Below, piece after piece: positions 1 to 9,036 of a DNA stretch of 64,000 bases. The notes under the pieces are model-generated. The model was not told the origin of the DNA. It saw nothing but the letters and a program-made list of their open reading frames with translations, and searched no databases. Position 1 is the first letter of the stretch; each line of letters begins with the position of its first letter. This DNA is from Streptomyces globosus (GTDB lineage: Bacteria > Actinomycetota > Actinomycetes > Streptomycetales > Streptomycetaceae), in contig NZ_CP030864.1 of NCBI RefSeq assembly GCF_003325375.1, positions 1-64,000 of the forward strand, written 5' to 3'. A program made the translations under genes and the position numbers.

Positions 1-1822
1 GCGGGGCCGGCGCCTGGCGCTCCTGCAGACCGCGCTCCTGGAGCACGCCGCGGCGTACAACCTGCGCACCGTCCTGACCTTCCACCAAAAGGTCGAGGAA
101 GCCGCCGCGTTCGCCGCGAAGCTGCCCGAGACGGCGGCCGAGCTCTACGTCACCGACGCCTCCGACGCCGATCTGGCGGCCGCGGAGAAGCTGCCGAAGT
201 CGTCGATCGACGCGGAGTTCTACGAGCTGGAGGCCGGGCGCCACGTTCCGCCGGACCGGGTGTGGTCGGCGTGGCTGTGCGGGGACCACCTCGTCACCGA
301 GCGGCGCGAGGTCCTGCGCCAGTTCGCAGGCGGCATCGACGCCCACAACCGGCGCGTACACAGGGCGTTCCTCGCCTCCGTACGCGTCCTCGGCGAAGGC
401 GTCGACATCACCGGCGAACGCGGCGTCGAAGCCATCTGCTTCGCCGACACCCGCGGCTCCCAGGTAGAGATCGTCCAGAACATCGGCCGCGCACTCCGGC
501 TCAACAAGGACGGCTCCACGAAGATCGCCCGCATCATCGTGCCGGTCTTCCTGGAGCCCGGCGAGGACCCCAAAGACATGGTCGCCAGCGCCAGCTTCCG
601 CCCCCTTGTAGCGGTCCTCCAGGGCCTGCGCTCGCATGACGACCGTCTGGTCGAGCAGCTCGCCTCCCGCGCCCTCACCAGCGGCAAGCGCAAGATCCAC
701 GTCCGGCGCGACGAGGGCGGCCAGATCGTCGGCACCGGCACCGAGGGCGAGGACCAGGAGGACAGCGCCGACGCCGCGGCCGAGTCGGCGCTGCTCCACT
801 TCTCCAGCCCGCGCGACGCCGCCACCATCGCCGCGTTCCTGCGCACCCGCGTCTACCGGCCCGAATCCCTGGTGTGGCTGGAGGGCTACCAGGCCCTGAT
901 CCGCTGGCGGGCCGAGAACGGAATCACCGGCCTGTACGCCGTCCCGTACGACACCGAGACCGAGGTCGGCGTCACCAAGAACTTCCCCCTCGGGCGGTGG
1001 GTGCACCAGCAGCGCAAAGCCCTGCGCGCCGGGGAGCTGGAGGACCGGCGCAAGGAGCTGCTGGACGCGCCAGAGGCCGGGATGGTGTGGGAACCGGGCG
1101 AGGAAGCCTGGGAGGCCAAACTCGCTGCGCTCCGCTCCTACCGGCGGGCCACCGGACACCTCGCACCCCGCCAGGACGCCATATGGGGCGAAGACGACGA
1201 AATGGTGCCCATCGGGCAGCACATGGCCAACCTCCGCCGCAAAGGCGCGAAGAACGGCCTGGGCAAAGACCCGGACCGAGCCGCCGAGCGCGCGGCGCAA
1301 CTGACCGCGATCGACGAGGACTGGGACTGCCCATGGCCGCTGGACTGGCAGCGCCACTACCGGATCCTGGCCAACCTGGTCGACGCCGACGGCGTCCTGC
1401 CCCACATCGCGCCGGGCGTCGTCTTCGACGGCGACGACATCGGCCGATGGCTCCAGCAGCAAAAGCAATCGGCCAACTGGGTGCGGCTGTTGCCCGAGCA
1501 GCAGGAACGGCTGACCGCGCTGGGCGTACAACCCGACCAGAAGCCGTCTCCCGCCCCCGCGGCCAGTCGCGGAGCGAAAGGGCCGAGCAAGGCACAGCAA
1601 GCGTTCCAGCGGGGCCTGGAAGCCCTCACACAGTGGGTAGAACGGGAAGGCACCCACCGGCCCGTCCCCAGGGCCCACGAAGAGGAGATCGCGGTCGAGG
1701 GCGAGACAGAGCCGATCGTCGTAAAGCTGGGCGTGTGGATCTCCAACACCAAGAGCCGACGCGACAAGCTCACCACCGACCAACTCGCCGCACTCGCGAA
1801 ACTGGGCGTCGACTGGGCGTAA
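1..1822 (+). CDS. SF2 helicase with helicase-associated repeats, 5' end outside window
   Basis: The reading frame is open from base 2 to the TAA at 1820-1822, so only the C-terminal ~606 residues are visible and the true start lies upstream. The visible part begins inside the second RecA-like lobe: a 'VLTFHQKV' strand, then 'GEGVDI' (motif V region) and 'QNIGRALR' (motif VI arginine finger region) about residues 135-165. It continues with repeats of the helicase-associated (HA) type, seen as conserved Trp/Leu-rich helical segments around nt 1090-1330, 1340-1530 and 1600-1820. HA-domain helicases of this kind occur in Streptomyces, often in chromosome-arm or plasmid contexts. I infer an ATP-dependent nucleic-acid helicase, probably not part of the PKS pathway. 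The ATP-binding lobe is outside the window. Confidence 0.75.
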   Translation, partial: RGRRLALLQTALLEHAAAYNLRTVLTFHQKVEEAAAFAAKLPETAAELYVTDASDADLAAAEKLPKSSIDAEFYELEAGRHVPPDRVWSAWLCGDHLVTERREVLRQFAGGIDAHNRRVHRAFLASVRVLGEGVDITGERGVEAICFADTRGSQVEIVQNIGRALRLNKDGSTKIARIIVPVFLEPGEDPKDMVASASFRPLVAVLQGLRSHDDRLVEQLASRALTSGKRKIHVRRDEGGQIVGTGTEGEDQEDSADAAAESALLHFSSPRDAATIAAFLRTRVYRPESLVWLEGYQALIRWRAENGITGLYAVPYDTETEVGVTKNFPLGRWVHQQRKALRAGELEDRRKELLDAPEAGMVWEPGEEAWEAKLAALRSYRRATGHLAPRQDAIWGEDDEMVPIGQHMANLRRKGAKNGLGKDPDRAAERAAQLTAIDEDWDCPWPLDWQRHYRILANLVDADGVLPHIAPGVVFDGDDIGRWLQQQKQSANWVRLLPEQQERLTALGVQPDQKPSPAPAASRGAKGPSKAQQAFQRGLEALTQWVEREGTHRPVPRAHEEEIAVEGETEPIVVKLGVWISNTKSRRDKLTTDQLAALAKLGVDWA

Positions 1823-2220
1823 TACCCGCGCAGAAGAACGCGAAAGCCACCCGCGGCGAACCCGCCACCGTGCACGACCTCCCCGCCAAGCAGAAGACCA
1901 GCAGCACCGCGCAAGACGGGACGCCAAGAAGACGGCCGCGACGAGGAGCCCGCGCCGCAGCGCGTGAGCCGCCCACCGCCACCGGGCCGCCTTCGCCGTC
2001 TCCTGCATCGCGGTCACCGCCTCCGCGGCGCTCGCCCTGGCCCTGACGGCACGCGAAAGCAACCAGTCTGGCGCCCCGCCCGGCCCGAGCGGCGCCCCAG
2101 CCCCGATGTGATCAGACCGTGCCCTGATCAGCCCTGGTCAGGCGTATGACATGTCCGTTCCGATCGGTACGCTGGGCGGGCTTTCGAACTCGTTCAATCA
2201 GCAACAGAATTGGGGGGCCG
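1823..2220. other. non-coding stretch with a membrane-segment-like relic
   Basis: I see no supported gene here. Around 1985-2111 one plus-strand frame encodes a hydrophobic alanine/leucine-rich stretch followed by a Pro/Gly-rich tail ending in TGA, but it has no start codon after the preceding in-frame stop. It may be the remnant of a small membrane protein. Just upstream of the next gene is a G-run (2212-2217) that may serve as its ribosome binding site. Confidence 0.4.
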
Positions 2221-3921
2221 GTGCGCAGTCGCCGACTCGTTGTCTCAGCTGCCGCTCTCGCGGTCGGCGTCGGTCTCATACCGGGCGCGGCGCAGGCCGC
2301 CGGTCCTGCGGCGCCTGGGGTTTCCGCACCGCCCCCCGAGTCCGCTCCTGACGAGGCGGCGGCCGCCGAGTCCGGAACCTTCCGCAGTCCGGGCGAGAAC
2401 ACGGTCCGTACGGTCCTGCCTTCCAGCGCGGCGGAGGGCGGCTCGACACAGGCCTCCGCCGACGCTTCGAACCTCGAACTCCTTATGTGGGGCGATGCCA
2501 GGACCGCCCGCAGCATCTCCTTCGGCGTCAACCTCTACCAAGGGGCGCCCGTCCCCCACGAGGTCACCATCGCCTGGGGCGACGGCACGACGCACACGGC
2601 CACCGTCACCGGCGGTCAGATCCTGTACGACGTCAGGCACACCTACCCCCGGCCCGGCGACTACACCGTCACCGTGACGGCCACGGACACCGTGAACAAC
2701 GTCCAGGCGGTCAACCGGCTCCCGTTCACGACGCCGGGTTCCTTCTTCGCTCCGCACGCTCCCACCCGGCTGCTCGACACCCGGGCCGGTATCGGCGCGG
2801 CCCGGTCGAAGGTCGGGGCGTACACGCCGGTCCGGCTGAAGATCGCGGGCAACGCGAAGGTCCCGGCCGGCGTCACCGCGGTCGTCCTCAACGTCACGGC
2901 GACCAATGCCACCGCCGGAGGGCACGTCAGTGTCTACCCCTCGGGCAGGGACAGGCCGAAGACCTCGAACGTGAACTACACCGCCGGGCAGACCATCCCG
3001 AACCAGGTGATCGTACCCGTCGGCAAGGACGGGTACATCGAGCTGTACAACGGCGGCTGGAACGCCGTGGACCTGATCGCGGACGTGACCGGCTACTTCG
3101 ACCGTGCGGCCGCCGACGGCTACACCTCGCTGAACCCGGTCCGCTTCGTCGACACCCGCGAAGGCCTCGGCGCGGCGCGCGGGCAGGTCGCCGGACAGGA
3201 CACCTTCGGGGTCCAGATCACCGGCCGCAGCGGTATCCCTGCCGGCGCGACTGCTGTGGCGCTCAACGTGACTGTCACCAACCCCCGGGAGACGGGCCAC
3301 CTGACGGTTTTCCCGAGCGGCCAGGCGGCCCCGTCCACCTCCAGCCTGAACTTCACTGCCGGACAGACTGTCGCCAACTCGGTCATCGTCCCCGTCGGCG
3401 CCGACGGAAAGATCAACGTCCGCAACGGGGCCTGGGCCGGGACCGACGTGATTATCGACGTCGTCGGCTACTACGGTGCCGGCAGCAAGGCTGCCTTCGC
3501 CACGTGGCGGCTCGGCCTCCCGGCGGAAGGCGGCCCGTTCCGTCACATTGACACCAGGGGCCTGCCTCCCAACACCTGGCCCTGTTTCGCCGGCGGTTAC
3601 TACGCCCTGCACCTGAATTCGGGGAACCGCTACGACCTCCCCATCGAGGCCTACGTCACGAACGTCACCGTCGCCAGCACGACCGGAGCGGGACACCTCT
3701 CCGTCGCTCCCGACCCGAACTCGGCCCACGCGTACCAGTACGGGTACGCGGTCAAGCCGCCTCGCCCCACCACCTCCGCGCTGAACTGGACGGCGGGCAA
3801 GGACGTCTCCAACCTGGTCCAGGCCAAGACCGGCCCCTACGGCGTCATCGACCTCTGGAACCAGAGCAGCCGGGAGGTCCACTACATCGTCGACTGGTTC
3901 GGCGAGTACGACGCCTACTGA
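2221..3921 (+). CDS. secreted PKD-like protein with three VDTR-type repeats
   Basis: Predicted 566-residue exported protein. I chose the GTG at 2221 because it gives a classic signal peptide: a few arginines, a hydrophobic alanine/valine stretch, and an 'AQA' cleavage site about residue 26. An upstream ATG at 2146 is the alternative. After a low-complexity Ala/Pro/Glu region, a PKD-like beta-sandwich follows, with 'WGDGTT' and 'HTYPRPGDYTVTVT' signatures about residues 105-160. Three repeats of ~120 residues come next, each opening with a DTR motif ('LLDTRAGIGAA', 'FVDTREGLGAA', 'HIDTRG') and containing 'AVxLNVT' and 'ADVTGY'-like strands. Such repeats occur in secreted Streptomyces proteins, often at the cell surface. 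No catalytic domain is recognisable. The role is unknown; adhesion or wall binding would be a guess. Confidence 0.75.
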   Translation: MRSRRLVVSAAALAVGVGLIPGAAQAAGPAAPGVSAPPPESAPDEAAAAESGTFRSPGENTVRTVLPSSAAEGGSTQASADASNLELLMWGDARTARSISFGVNLYQGAPVPHEVTIAWGDGTTHTATVTGGQILYDVRHTYPRPGDYTVTVTATDTVNNVQAVNRLPFTTPGSFFAPHAPTRLLDTRAGIGAARSKVGAYTPVRLKIAGNAKVPAGVTAVVLNVTATNATAGGHVSVYPSGRDRPKTSNVNYTAGQTIPNQVIVPVGKDGYIELYNGGWNAVDLIADVTGYFDRAAADGYTSLNPVRFVDTREGLGAARGQVAGQDTFGVQITGRSGIPAGATAVALNVTVTNPRETGHLTVFPSGQAAPSTSSLNFTAGQTVANSVIVPVGADGKINVRNGAWAGTDVIIDVVGYYGAGSKAAFATWRLGLPAEGGPFRHIDTRGLPPNTWPCFAGGYYALHLNSGNRYDLPIEAYVTNVTVASTTGAGHLSVAPDPNSAHAYQYGYAVKPPRPTTSALNWTAGKDVSNLVQAKTGPYGVIDLWNQSSREVHYIVDWFGEYDAY

Positions 3922-4085
3922 TCTGCGGGCGGCGGCCGCAGGGGCCGCCGCACCTGACTGCTTTCGATCAGCTCCCGGTCCGCGTCGTCCAGGAAGACGA
4001 ACCGCTCCAGCTCCGTACGGGACGGCGCCCCACGGAACGCCGCATACGCGGCAGCCTGCTCATCCGTCAAAGACTCGATCGGCAC
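3915..4085 (-). pseudogene. N-terminal fragment of a Tn3-family transposase
   Basis: The reverse strand from a GTG at 4085 encodes a short stretch with 'LTDEQAAAY', 'PSRTELERF' and 'FLDDADRELI'. This matches the conserved N-terminus of Tn3-family transposases, which normally run to ~1000 residues. The likeness is lost after about 40 residues and the frame stops at 3915, overlapping the end of the secreted-protein gene tail to tail. It is therefore a relic of an old Tn3-type insertion. A plus-strand stretch at 4150-4204 ending in TGA may be the 3' scrap of another gene. Confidence 0.55.
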
Positions 4086-4212
4086 CCCGGACCTCCAGCC
4101 AATCGATCAACACGACTGCCGGGCCCCGGTGCCGACCGGGGCTTCTACAACAACAACCGGATCATCGACGGACTCGAGGACGGGTTCATCGTGAAGATCA
4201 CCTGATGCACAC

Positions 4213-4252
4213 GCGGCGGGGCGGGTCCGCCCACGCGGGCCCGCCCCGCCGC
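4213..4252. terminator. GC-rich hairpin downstream of the small gene at 4253
   Basis: A perfect 13-bp inverted repeat (4213-4225 with 4240-4252) is extended inward by more pairs. It lies directly after the stop codon of the minus-strand small gene. It is a likely factor-independent-type hairpin, although no T-tract follows, as is common in Streptomyces. Confidence 0.6.
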
Positions 4253-4483
4253 TCAGCCCGCCTTCGGCCAGAAATCGATCCTGTACCGCTTCACCCCGTG
4301 CGCCGTACCCTCCGACCGGGTCACCCTCTCGACCTCAGCCCTCCCCGCACAGCACACCCGTACCCGCCACACCCAGGGGCGGCCCAGCCGGATCAAGTCC
4401 CCAGAGCAACCCGTACCCCACACCGCCACATCGCCGGTGACCGACTCATAGTCGATCTTCCGCCTTCTCCTCCCAGCCACCAT
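4253..4483 (-). CDS. small basic hypothetical protein, 76 aa
   Basis: The ATG at 4483 is preceded on the coding strand by a strong AGGAGG-like ribosome binding site, which supports this start over an upstream ATG at 4528. The product starts with a run of Arg/Lys, has two adjacent cysteines in the middle ('VCCAG') and ends in 'YRIDFWPKAG'. I do not recognise the family. A hairpin follows the stop codon directly. The gene is the first thing seen outside the left end of the IS256-type element, so it may belong to the older local sequence. Confidence 0.45.
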   Translation of the reverse strand: MVAGRRRRKIDYESVTGDVAVWGTGCSGDLIRLGRPWVWRVRVCCAGRAEVERVTRSEGTAHGVKRYRIDFWPKAG

Positions 4484-4517
4484 GCCCCTCCTCGGCCTCG
4501 GGCCGGCCATCCCAGAC

Positions 4518-4542
4518 GGGTCTGTCAATCGAACGGTGTAAC
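4518..4542. repeat. left terminal inverted repeat of the IS256-type element
   Basis: It pairs with 5867-5891. An identical 25-base end recurs in inverted orientation at 7517-7541, where it closes a second, partial copy. Confidence 0.8.
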
Positions 4543-4556
4543 GGGGGTGGTTGGGG

Positions 4557-5843
4557 TTAGTGACGGACTGCGGAAAGCCAGCCGTCGAAGGTGATGTCGA
4601 AGGCGTTCAGAGCGGTCTTCCAGCGCATGGTCCAGCGGGCCTGGCCCTTCCCGGTGGGGTCGAGCGACATGATCGCCATGTAGACGCACTTCAGGGCGGC
4701 GGTCTCGTTCGGGAAGTGCCCGCGGGCCTTGACCGCCCGTCGGATGCGGGCGTTCACGGACTCGATCGCGTTCGTGGTGCAGACGATGCGGCGGATCTCG
4801 GTGTCAAAGCGGAGGAACGGGGTGAACTCCTCCCAGGAGTTCACCCACAGGCGCACGATCGCCGGATACTTGCGGCCCCAGGCGTCGGCGAACTCGGCGA
4901 ACCGCTCCAGTGCGGCTTCCTCGGTCGCCGCCGTGTAGACGGGCTTGAGGAGCTTGGCGATCTTGTCCCAGTCCTGGCGGGCCGCATAGCGGAAGGAGTT
5001 CCGCAGCAGGTGGACCACGCAGGTCTGCACGATCGTCCTCGGCCAGACGGTCTCGACCGCGTCGGGCAGGCCCTTCAGGCCGTCGCAGACGAGCATGAGG
5101 ACATCGTTCACGCCGTGGTTCTTGATCTCGGTGAGGATGTGCATCCAGCGCTTGGCGCCCTCGCCGCCGTCGCCGGCCCACAGCCCCAGGATGTCGCGGC
5201 GGCCTTCGACGGTGACGGCCAGGGCGACGCAGACAGGCCGGTTGGCGACGGCTCCGTCACGGATCTTCACGTGGACCGCATCGATCAACACCACCGGATA
5301 GACGCCGTCCAGGGGCCGGCTCTGCCATTCGGCCATGCCGTCCATGACCTTGTCGGTGATCGTGGAGATCGTCTGGCGGGAGACCTCGGCGCCATAGACC
5401 TCCGCGAGGTGGGCCTGGACCTCGCCCGTGGTCAGGCCCTTCGCGGACAGCGATATGACCATCTCGTCCACGCCCGTCAGGCGCTTCTGCCGCTTCTTGA
5501 CGATCTTCGGCTCGAACGATCCGCCGCGATCGCGGAGCACGGATATCTCCACCGGCCCGACCTCGGTCAGGACGGTCTTCGCGCGGGTGCCGTTGCGGGA
5601 GTTGCCGCCGTTCTTCCCCGCCGGGTCGTGCTTGTCATAGCCGAGATGGTCGGTGATCCCACCCTCCAGAGCAGACTCCAGCAGCCGCTTCGTCAACTAC
5701 TGCAGCAGCCCGCCCTCACCGGTCAACTGCACGCCCTCGGCCTGAGCCCGGGACACCAGCTCATCAATCAGCCGGCCGTCCACCGCCCTGGCCCGCTGCC
5801 GCGCAGCCGCCTCGACGGCCTCGATCACGTTCTCACTGGCCAT
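4557..5843 (-). pseudogene. IS256-family transposase interrupted by an in-frame amber codon
   Basis: The full-length frame runs from an ATG at 5843 to the stop at 4557 (428 codons plus stop, the usual IS256 size). It is interrupted by TAG at 5697-5699, where family members read glutamine (CAG), as the flanking 'GEGGLLQ' and 'LTKRLLESALEGG' show. Both halves are in the same frame, so this is a single-base nonsense change and not a frameshift. The C-terminal 379-residue part could in principle restart at the TTG directly after the stop. The DDE residues are intact: Asp in 'VLIDAVHVK', Asp in 'VCDGLKGLPDA' and Glu in 'TTNAIESVNARIRR'. The N-terminal 48 residues include part of the DNA-binding region. 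Likely non-functional unless the TAG is suppressed. Confidence 0.85.
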
Positions 5844-5866
5844 CGGTGCACCTTCCTTGATCGGGA

Positions 5867-5891
5867 GTTACACCGAACGATTTACAGTCCC
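5867..5891. repeat. right terminal inverted repeat of the IS256-type element
   Basis: Imperfect inverted copy of 4518-4542; it marks the outer edge next to the truncated small coding region. Confidence 0.8.
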
Positions 5892-6054
5892 GCCGGAGGT
5901 GGCCGGCGCCGCCGTGCACGGGCCGGTGACGGCGGTAGACGTCCATCGGCGGGCGCCTGCGCTTGTTGTACGCGGCTAGCGGGTCGTCGGCGTTCACGCG
6001 CGGAACGGCGCGGTACGGCTGGTTCGGGGGGCCGGGTCGGCGGTGCTTGCCCAT
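5892..6054 (-). pseudogene. small basic protein truncated by the IS256-type element
   Basis: From an ATG at 6054 the minus strand encodes ~54 residues rich in Arg, Pro and Tyr ('MGKHRRPGPPNQPYRAVPR', 'AAYNKRRRPPMD') and then runs straight into the inverted repeat of the insertion sequence. It sits 16 bases after the stop of the NUDIX gene, on the same strand, so it may have been the next gene in that operon. The family is not recognised and the call is tentative. Confidence 0.3.
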
Positions 6055-6070
6055 GTGCTCGCTTCGGCGG

Positions 6071-6610
6071 TCAGACCCAGGTGTAGTTCGCGTCGGTGAC
6101 GGCGTCCAGGGCGGCGTTGGCGACGGCGGCACGGGGGCCGGCGAGGGCGGCGAGGGCGGAGCCGATGGGCGGGAAGATCGGCAGTTCGGCAGTCTTGCGG
6201 TAGTCGATCCACTCGATCACGCCGACTTCGTGGCTGCCGTCGGGCAGCTCGTCCAGCTCCTGCTCGGCGAGCGTCGCGCGGACGTCGGGGCTGATGTGGA
6301 AGCGGTAGATCAGGTGGAGCTTGCGCGGGGGCGGAGTCGGGCCGGGCCGGGTGACGCACTGGTCGACGACCCACAGCAGGTCTCCGCCTTCGGCGAGCGC
6401 CGTGTCCAGGCCGAGTTCCTCGGCGAGTTCACGGGCGAGGGCAACGTCGAGGTCTTCGCCGTCCTCGACGTTGCCGCCGGGCGGGGTGTAGTGGGTGGAG
6501 TCGGCGCGGTCGCGGCGGATGAGGGCGACGTCGTCGCCGCAGAACACCAGCGCCCCGGTCCGGATCTTGATCCGGGAGAACGGGGCGGGTGTGGCAGGGG
6601 TGTTCGTCAT
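6071..6610 (-). CDS. NUDIX hydrolase
   Basis: A 179-residue protein from the ATG at 6610; a GTG at 6670 would add 20 residues, and neither start has a strong ribosome binding site. The NUDIX box is complete, G-x5-E-x7-R-E-x2-E-E-x-G, about residues 45-68 ('PPGGNVEDGED' through 'ARELAEELGLD'), so it should bind metal and cleave a nucleoside-diphosphate-linked substrate. The C-terminal half has the usual beta strands and 'VIEWIDYRKTAELPIFPPI', which resembles NUDIX proteins of mobile or accessory regions. The substrate cannot be told. It lies between IS256 sequences, so it is accessory and not obviously tied to the PKS. Confidence 0.8.
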   Translation of the reverse strand: MTNTPATPAPFSRIKIRTGALVFCGDDVALIRRDRADSTHYTPPGGNVEDGEDLDVALARELAEELGLDTALAEGGDLLWVVDQCVTRPGPTPPPRKLHLIYRFHISPDVRATLAEQELDELPDGSHEVGVIEWIDYRKTAELPIFPPIGSALAALAGPRAAVANAALDAVTDANYTWV

Positions 6611-6705
6611 GGCGGCCAGTATCTCGGCCAGCGCCAGGTACCGGGTGGGCTTCGCCCCGACTTCACCCACCCCGCGCCCGGGGCCTTAAGTCCGCGTGCC
6701 GACGG

Positions 6706-7314
6706 TCAGGAGAGAGCGGGGAGGCCCGGCAGAGCGAATGCCTCGCGCCCCTGACTCATGCTGGTGTGCTCGATCCAGCCGACCGGCAGACGCAGAACGT
6801 GACGGCGCAGCTGGCAGCCGGTGGCGCGCATCACCGGGGAGAGGGGGCACGGGTCGAGCTCCTCCACCAGCAGGCTCAGCGCGGTGGTGGTCGGGTTCTT
6901 CTTCCCCGCGACCGCGATCGGCAGCCGGCCGGTGGGGGTGAGCGGGACCGGGGTGATCCGCCAGATCGGGCCGCGGACGGTGGACAGGCTGGCCTGGCCG
7001 AAGCCGCGTTCCTCGCGCGGGGTCATCGGTTCGCCGTTCGTGGCGGCGAGGCCGCAGAACAGGGCCTCGGCGCGGCCCTGGTTGACGATCTGGCCGGTGT
7101 CGATGGTGAAGGTGCGGGAGAAGAACAGGCTCGGCGGGTAGCCGGCGCGCTCCAGCGCGGCCGCGTACGCGGCGACCTGGGGGTGGACCTGTCCGTGCAG
7201 GTGCTCGGCCGCGGCAGCGGCCAACCGGCGGCCGCCTCGCGACCAGGCCGGTGACGCCCTCGAAGTCGTCGGCGAGCTTCGCCCACACCTTGGCCCGCTG
7301 CTCGGTCGCCTCGA
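6706..7314 (-). pseudogene. hypothetical gene, frameshifted and cut by an IS256 remnant
   Basis: On the minus strand the frame 6706-7224 encodes a convincing protein end ('VAAYAAALERAGYP', 'SRTFTIDTGQIVNQGRAEALFCGLAATNGE', 'LSLLVEELDPCPLSPVM'). The stretch just upstream (about 7230-7314) encodes a plausible helix ('EATEQRAKVWAKLADDFEG') but in a different frame. The simplest reading is one gene with a frameshift near 7225-7235 and its 5' end lost at the junction with IS256 DNA near 7315. I do not recognise the family. If the TTG at 7224 is used, a 172-aa protein could still be made. Confidence 0.4.
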
Positions 7315-7541
7315 TCCGGCGGGCGGTCAAGGCCCGCGGGCACTTCCCGAACGAGACCGCCGCCCTGAAATGCGTCTACATGGCGATCATGTCCCTCGAC
7401 CCCACCGGGAAGGGCCAGACCCGCTGGACCATGCGCTGGAGGACCGCCCTGAACGCCTTCGACATCACCTTCGACGACCGCCTCTCCGCAACACGTCAGC
7501 AACCTCGAACACCCTGGTTACACCGTTCGATTGACAGACCC
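7315..7541 (+). mobile_element. 3' remnant of a second IS256-type copy
   Basis: The plus strand encodes the last ~60 residues of the same transposase ('IRRAVKARGHFPNETAALK' onward), then the 25-base terminal repeat at 7517-7541, identical to the 4518-4542 end but inverted. The rest of the element is missing to the left. It is oriented opposite to the complete copy. The homology starts abruptly near 7315 inside a damaged gene, consistent with a deletion between two IS copies. Confidence 0.8.
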
Positions 7542-8012
7542 CTCTTCGGCGGCAAAGACGGGCTGATCCGTGCGGTACGCGACAGAGCCGTCGCCGGGCT
7601 CTTCCAGAGCCTGTCGGCGGTACAGACCTCCGCCGACCCCCTGGCCGACCTCTACGCGCTGGCCGCCGCCTACCGCCACTGGGGACGGGACCACACCCAC
7701 CTGTACACCGTCCTGTTCGGCGGTGTTCAGTCCTTCGAGCCCGGCGGGCAGGTCGGCGAAGCCGACCCCGTCCGCCCCCTTGTCGAAGCGATCGACCGCG
7801 CACGGGCGGCATCTCTCCTCGACGGCGAGCCCACACCCATCGCCCTGTCGATCTGGGCCACCCTCCACGGACTCGTCGCCCTCGAACTCGCCGGAGCCCT
7901 CGACACCGCCATGGCCGACACCGCATTCCGATCGGCAATCCACGCCACACTGCGCGGATGGACAACTCCCTCGGTATTCCGCGCCCTCCGCCGAACGGAA
8001 CCCGGCCCCTGA
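7542..8012 (+). pseudogene. TetR-family regulator lacking its DNA-binding domain
   Basis: Right after the IS256 end the frame reads 'LFGGKDGLIRAV', the typical junction between the helix-turn-helix and the ligand-binding domain of TetR proteins. It runs through a TetR C-terminal domain ('SIWATLHGLVALELAG') to a stop at 8012. The whole HTH (about 45 residues) is missing and the frame is open into the transposase fragment, so any product would be an IS-TetR chimera unable to bind DNA normally. The intact ancestor was probably the regulator of the MBL-fold gene downstream. Confidence 0.75.
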
Positions 8013-8178
8013 GGAGAGAGCGATGCCCACGGACTCGCCGACCTCGACGGTGACAGCGCGGAGGTGGAGCGTACGGAGCCGACGTCGCGAAAGTCCCCTG
8101 TGCTGTGAAAAGCGCGCTCCTCGGCACAGGAGACGCACCCGCCTCCCCGGCGCGCGAGGGCATGACAAGATCGGGGCC

Positions 8179-9036
8179 ATGCCTCTCCGCGTTCCTCGCC
8201 TCCGGATCGGCTCGGCCGAGATCTTTGCCCTCGCGGATGCCGAGGGCCCGTTCTTCTCCCCACGTGCCGAGGCATTCCCCGAGGCCACGGCCACACAGTG
8301 GGCCGAGGCCGACCGCTACGACCCCGGCGGGGTCGATGCCGAGGGACGGTGGCACCTGCAGTTCCGCGCGTACGCGGTCCGCAGCGACAAGGGTCTTACC
8401 GTCGTGGACGCCGGCATCGGCCCGGCGGACAGCCCGGCCAGCTCGTGGGCGCCGGTGCCTGGTTCCCTCCCCGCGTCGCTCGCCGCCGCGGGCATCGACC
8501 CGGCCGAAGTCGACACCGTGGTGCTCACGCACCTGCACACCGACCACGTCGGGTGGGCGGTCGTGACCGAGGAGGCCGTCCCGTCCCGGGACGGCGCAGG
8601 GGACGGCAACGTCTCGGCGAGCGACCGCCGCCCCTACTTCCCAAACGCCGAGTACCTGCTGCAGCGCGCCGAGTTCGACGCCCTCGACACGCTCAACCCG
8701 CAGCTTCGCGAAACCCTCACCGACCCGCTCGCGGCCGCCGGCGGGCTCCGGCTCCTCGACGGGGACACGCCGCTGCGGGCCGGGCATGTCGTCGCCACGC
8801 CGGGCCACACGCCCGGACACCAGAGCGTGCTGATCGCCGACGGGCACGAGACGGCGCTCATCACCGGAGACCTCCTGGTGCACGCGCTCCAGCTGCTCCA
8901 CCCCGACCTCGCCTACGCGCACGAGGCCGACCCCGAGACGGCAAGGCACTCGAGGAAGCGCATGCTCGCACGCGAACCCGCCACCACGCTGCACCTGGCC
9001 ACGCCCCACCTGACCGAGCCGTTCCTCCCGGCGTGA
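8179..9036 (+). CDS. MBL-fold metallo-hydrolase
   Basis: A 285-residue cytoplasmic protein. The metal-binding signature 'THLHTDHVGW' gives His118, His120, Asp122 and His123; later ligands are 'TPGHTPGH' (about residue 215) and 'ITGDLLVH' (about residue 235). That is the complete di-zinc set of the metallo-beta-lactamase superfamily. The subgroup with 'DAGIGP' and 'FPNAEYLLQRAEFDAL' resembles lactonase/quorum-quenching-like and general hydrolase members, but the substrate cannot be read from sequence. It follows the beheaded TetR gene by 166 bases, suggesting a former regulator-target pair. No signal peptide. Confidence 0.85.
   Translation: MPLRVPRLRIGSAEIFALADAEGPFFSPRAEAFPEATATQWAEADRYDPGGVDAEGRWHLQFRAYAVRSDKGLTVVDAGIGPADSPASSWAPVPGSLPASLAAAGIDPAEVDTVVLTHLHTDHVGWAVVTEEAVPSRDGAGDGNVSASDRRPYFPNAEYLLQRAEFDALDTLNPQLRETLTDPLAAAGGLRLLDGDTPLRAGHVVATPGHTPGHQSVLIADGHETALITGDLLVHALQLLHPDLAYAHEADPETARHSRKRMLAREPATTLHLATPHLTEPFLPA

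Larger units (their letters stand above)
4518..5891 (-). mobile_element. IS256-family insertion sequence with terminal inverted repeats
   Basis: A ~1.37-kb element is bounded by imperfect 25-bp inverted repeats (4518-4542 and 5867-5891, about four mismatches; both share the outer GGG-CTGT and inner CGGTGTAAC blocks). It carries one transposase gene on the minus strand that fills the element. Size and organisation fit IS256. No clear target duplication could be read at the borders. The right end truncates a small coding region at about 5892-6054, which points to insertion or rearrangement there. The transposase is broken (see its own entry), so the copy is probably immobile by itself. Confidence 0.85.

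Noticed and set aside
1964-2149. A small gene before the secreted protein
   Set aside because: The frame has no ribosome binding site and no recognisable content; a hydrophobic stretch in another frame has no start codon.
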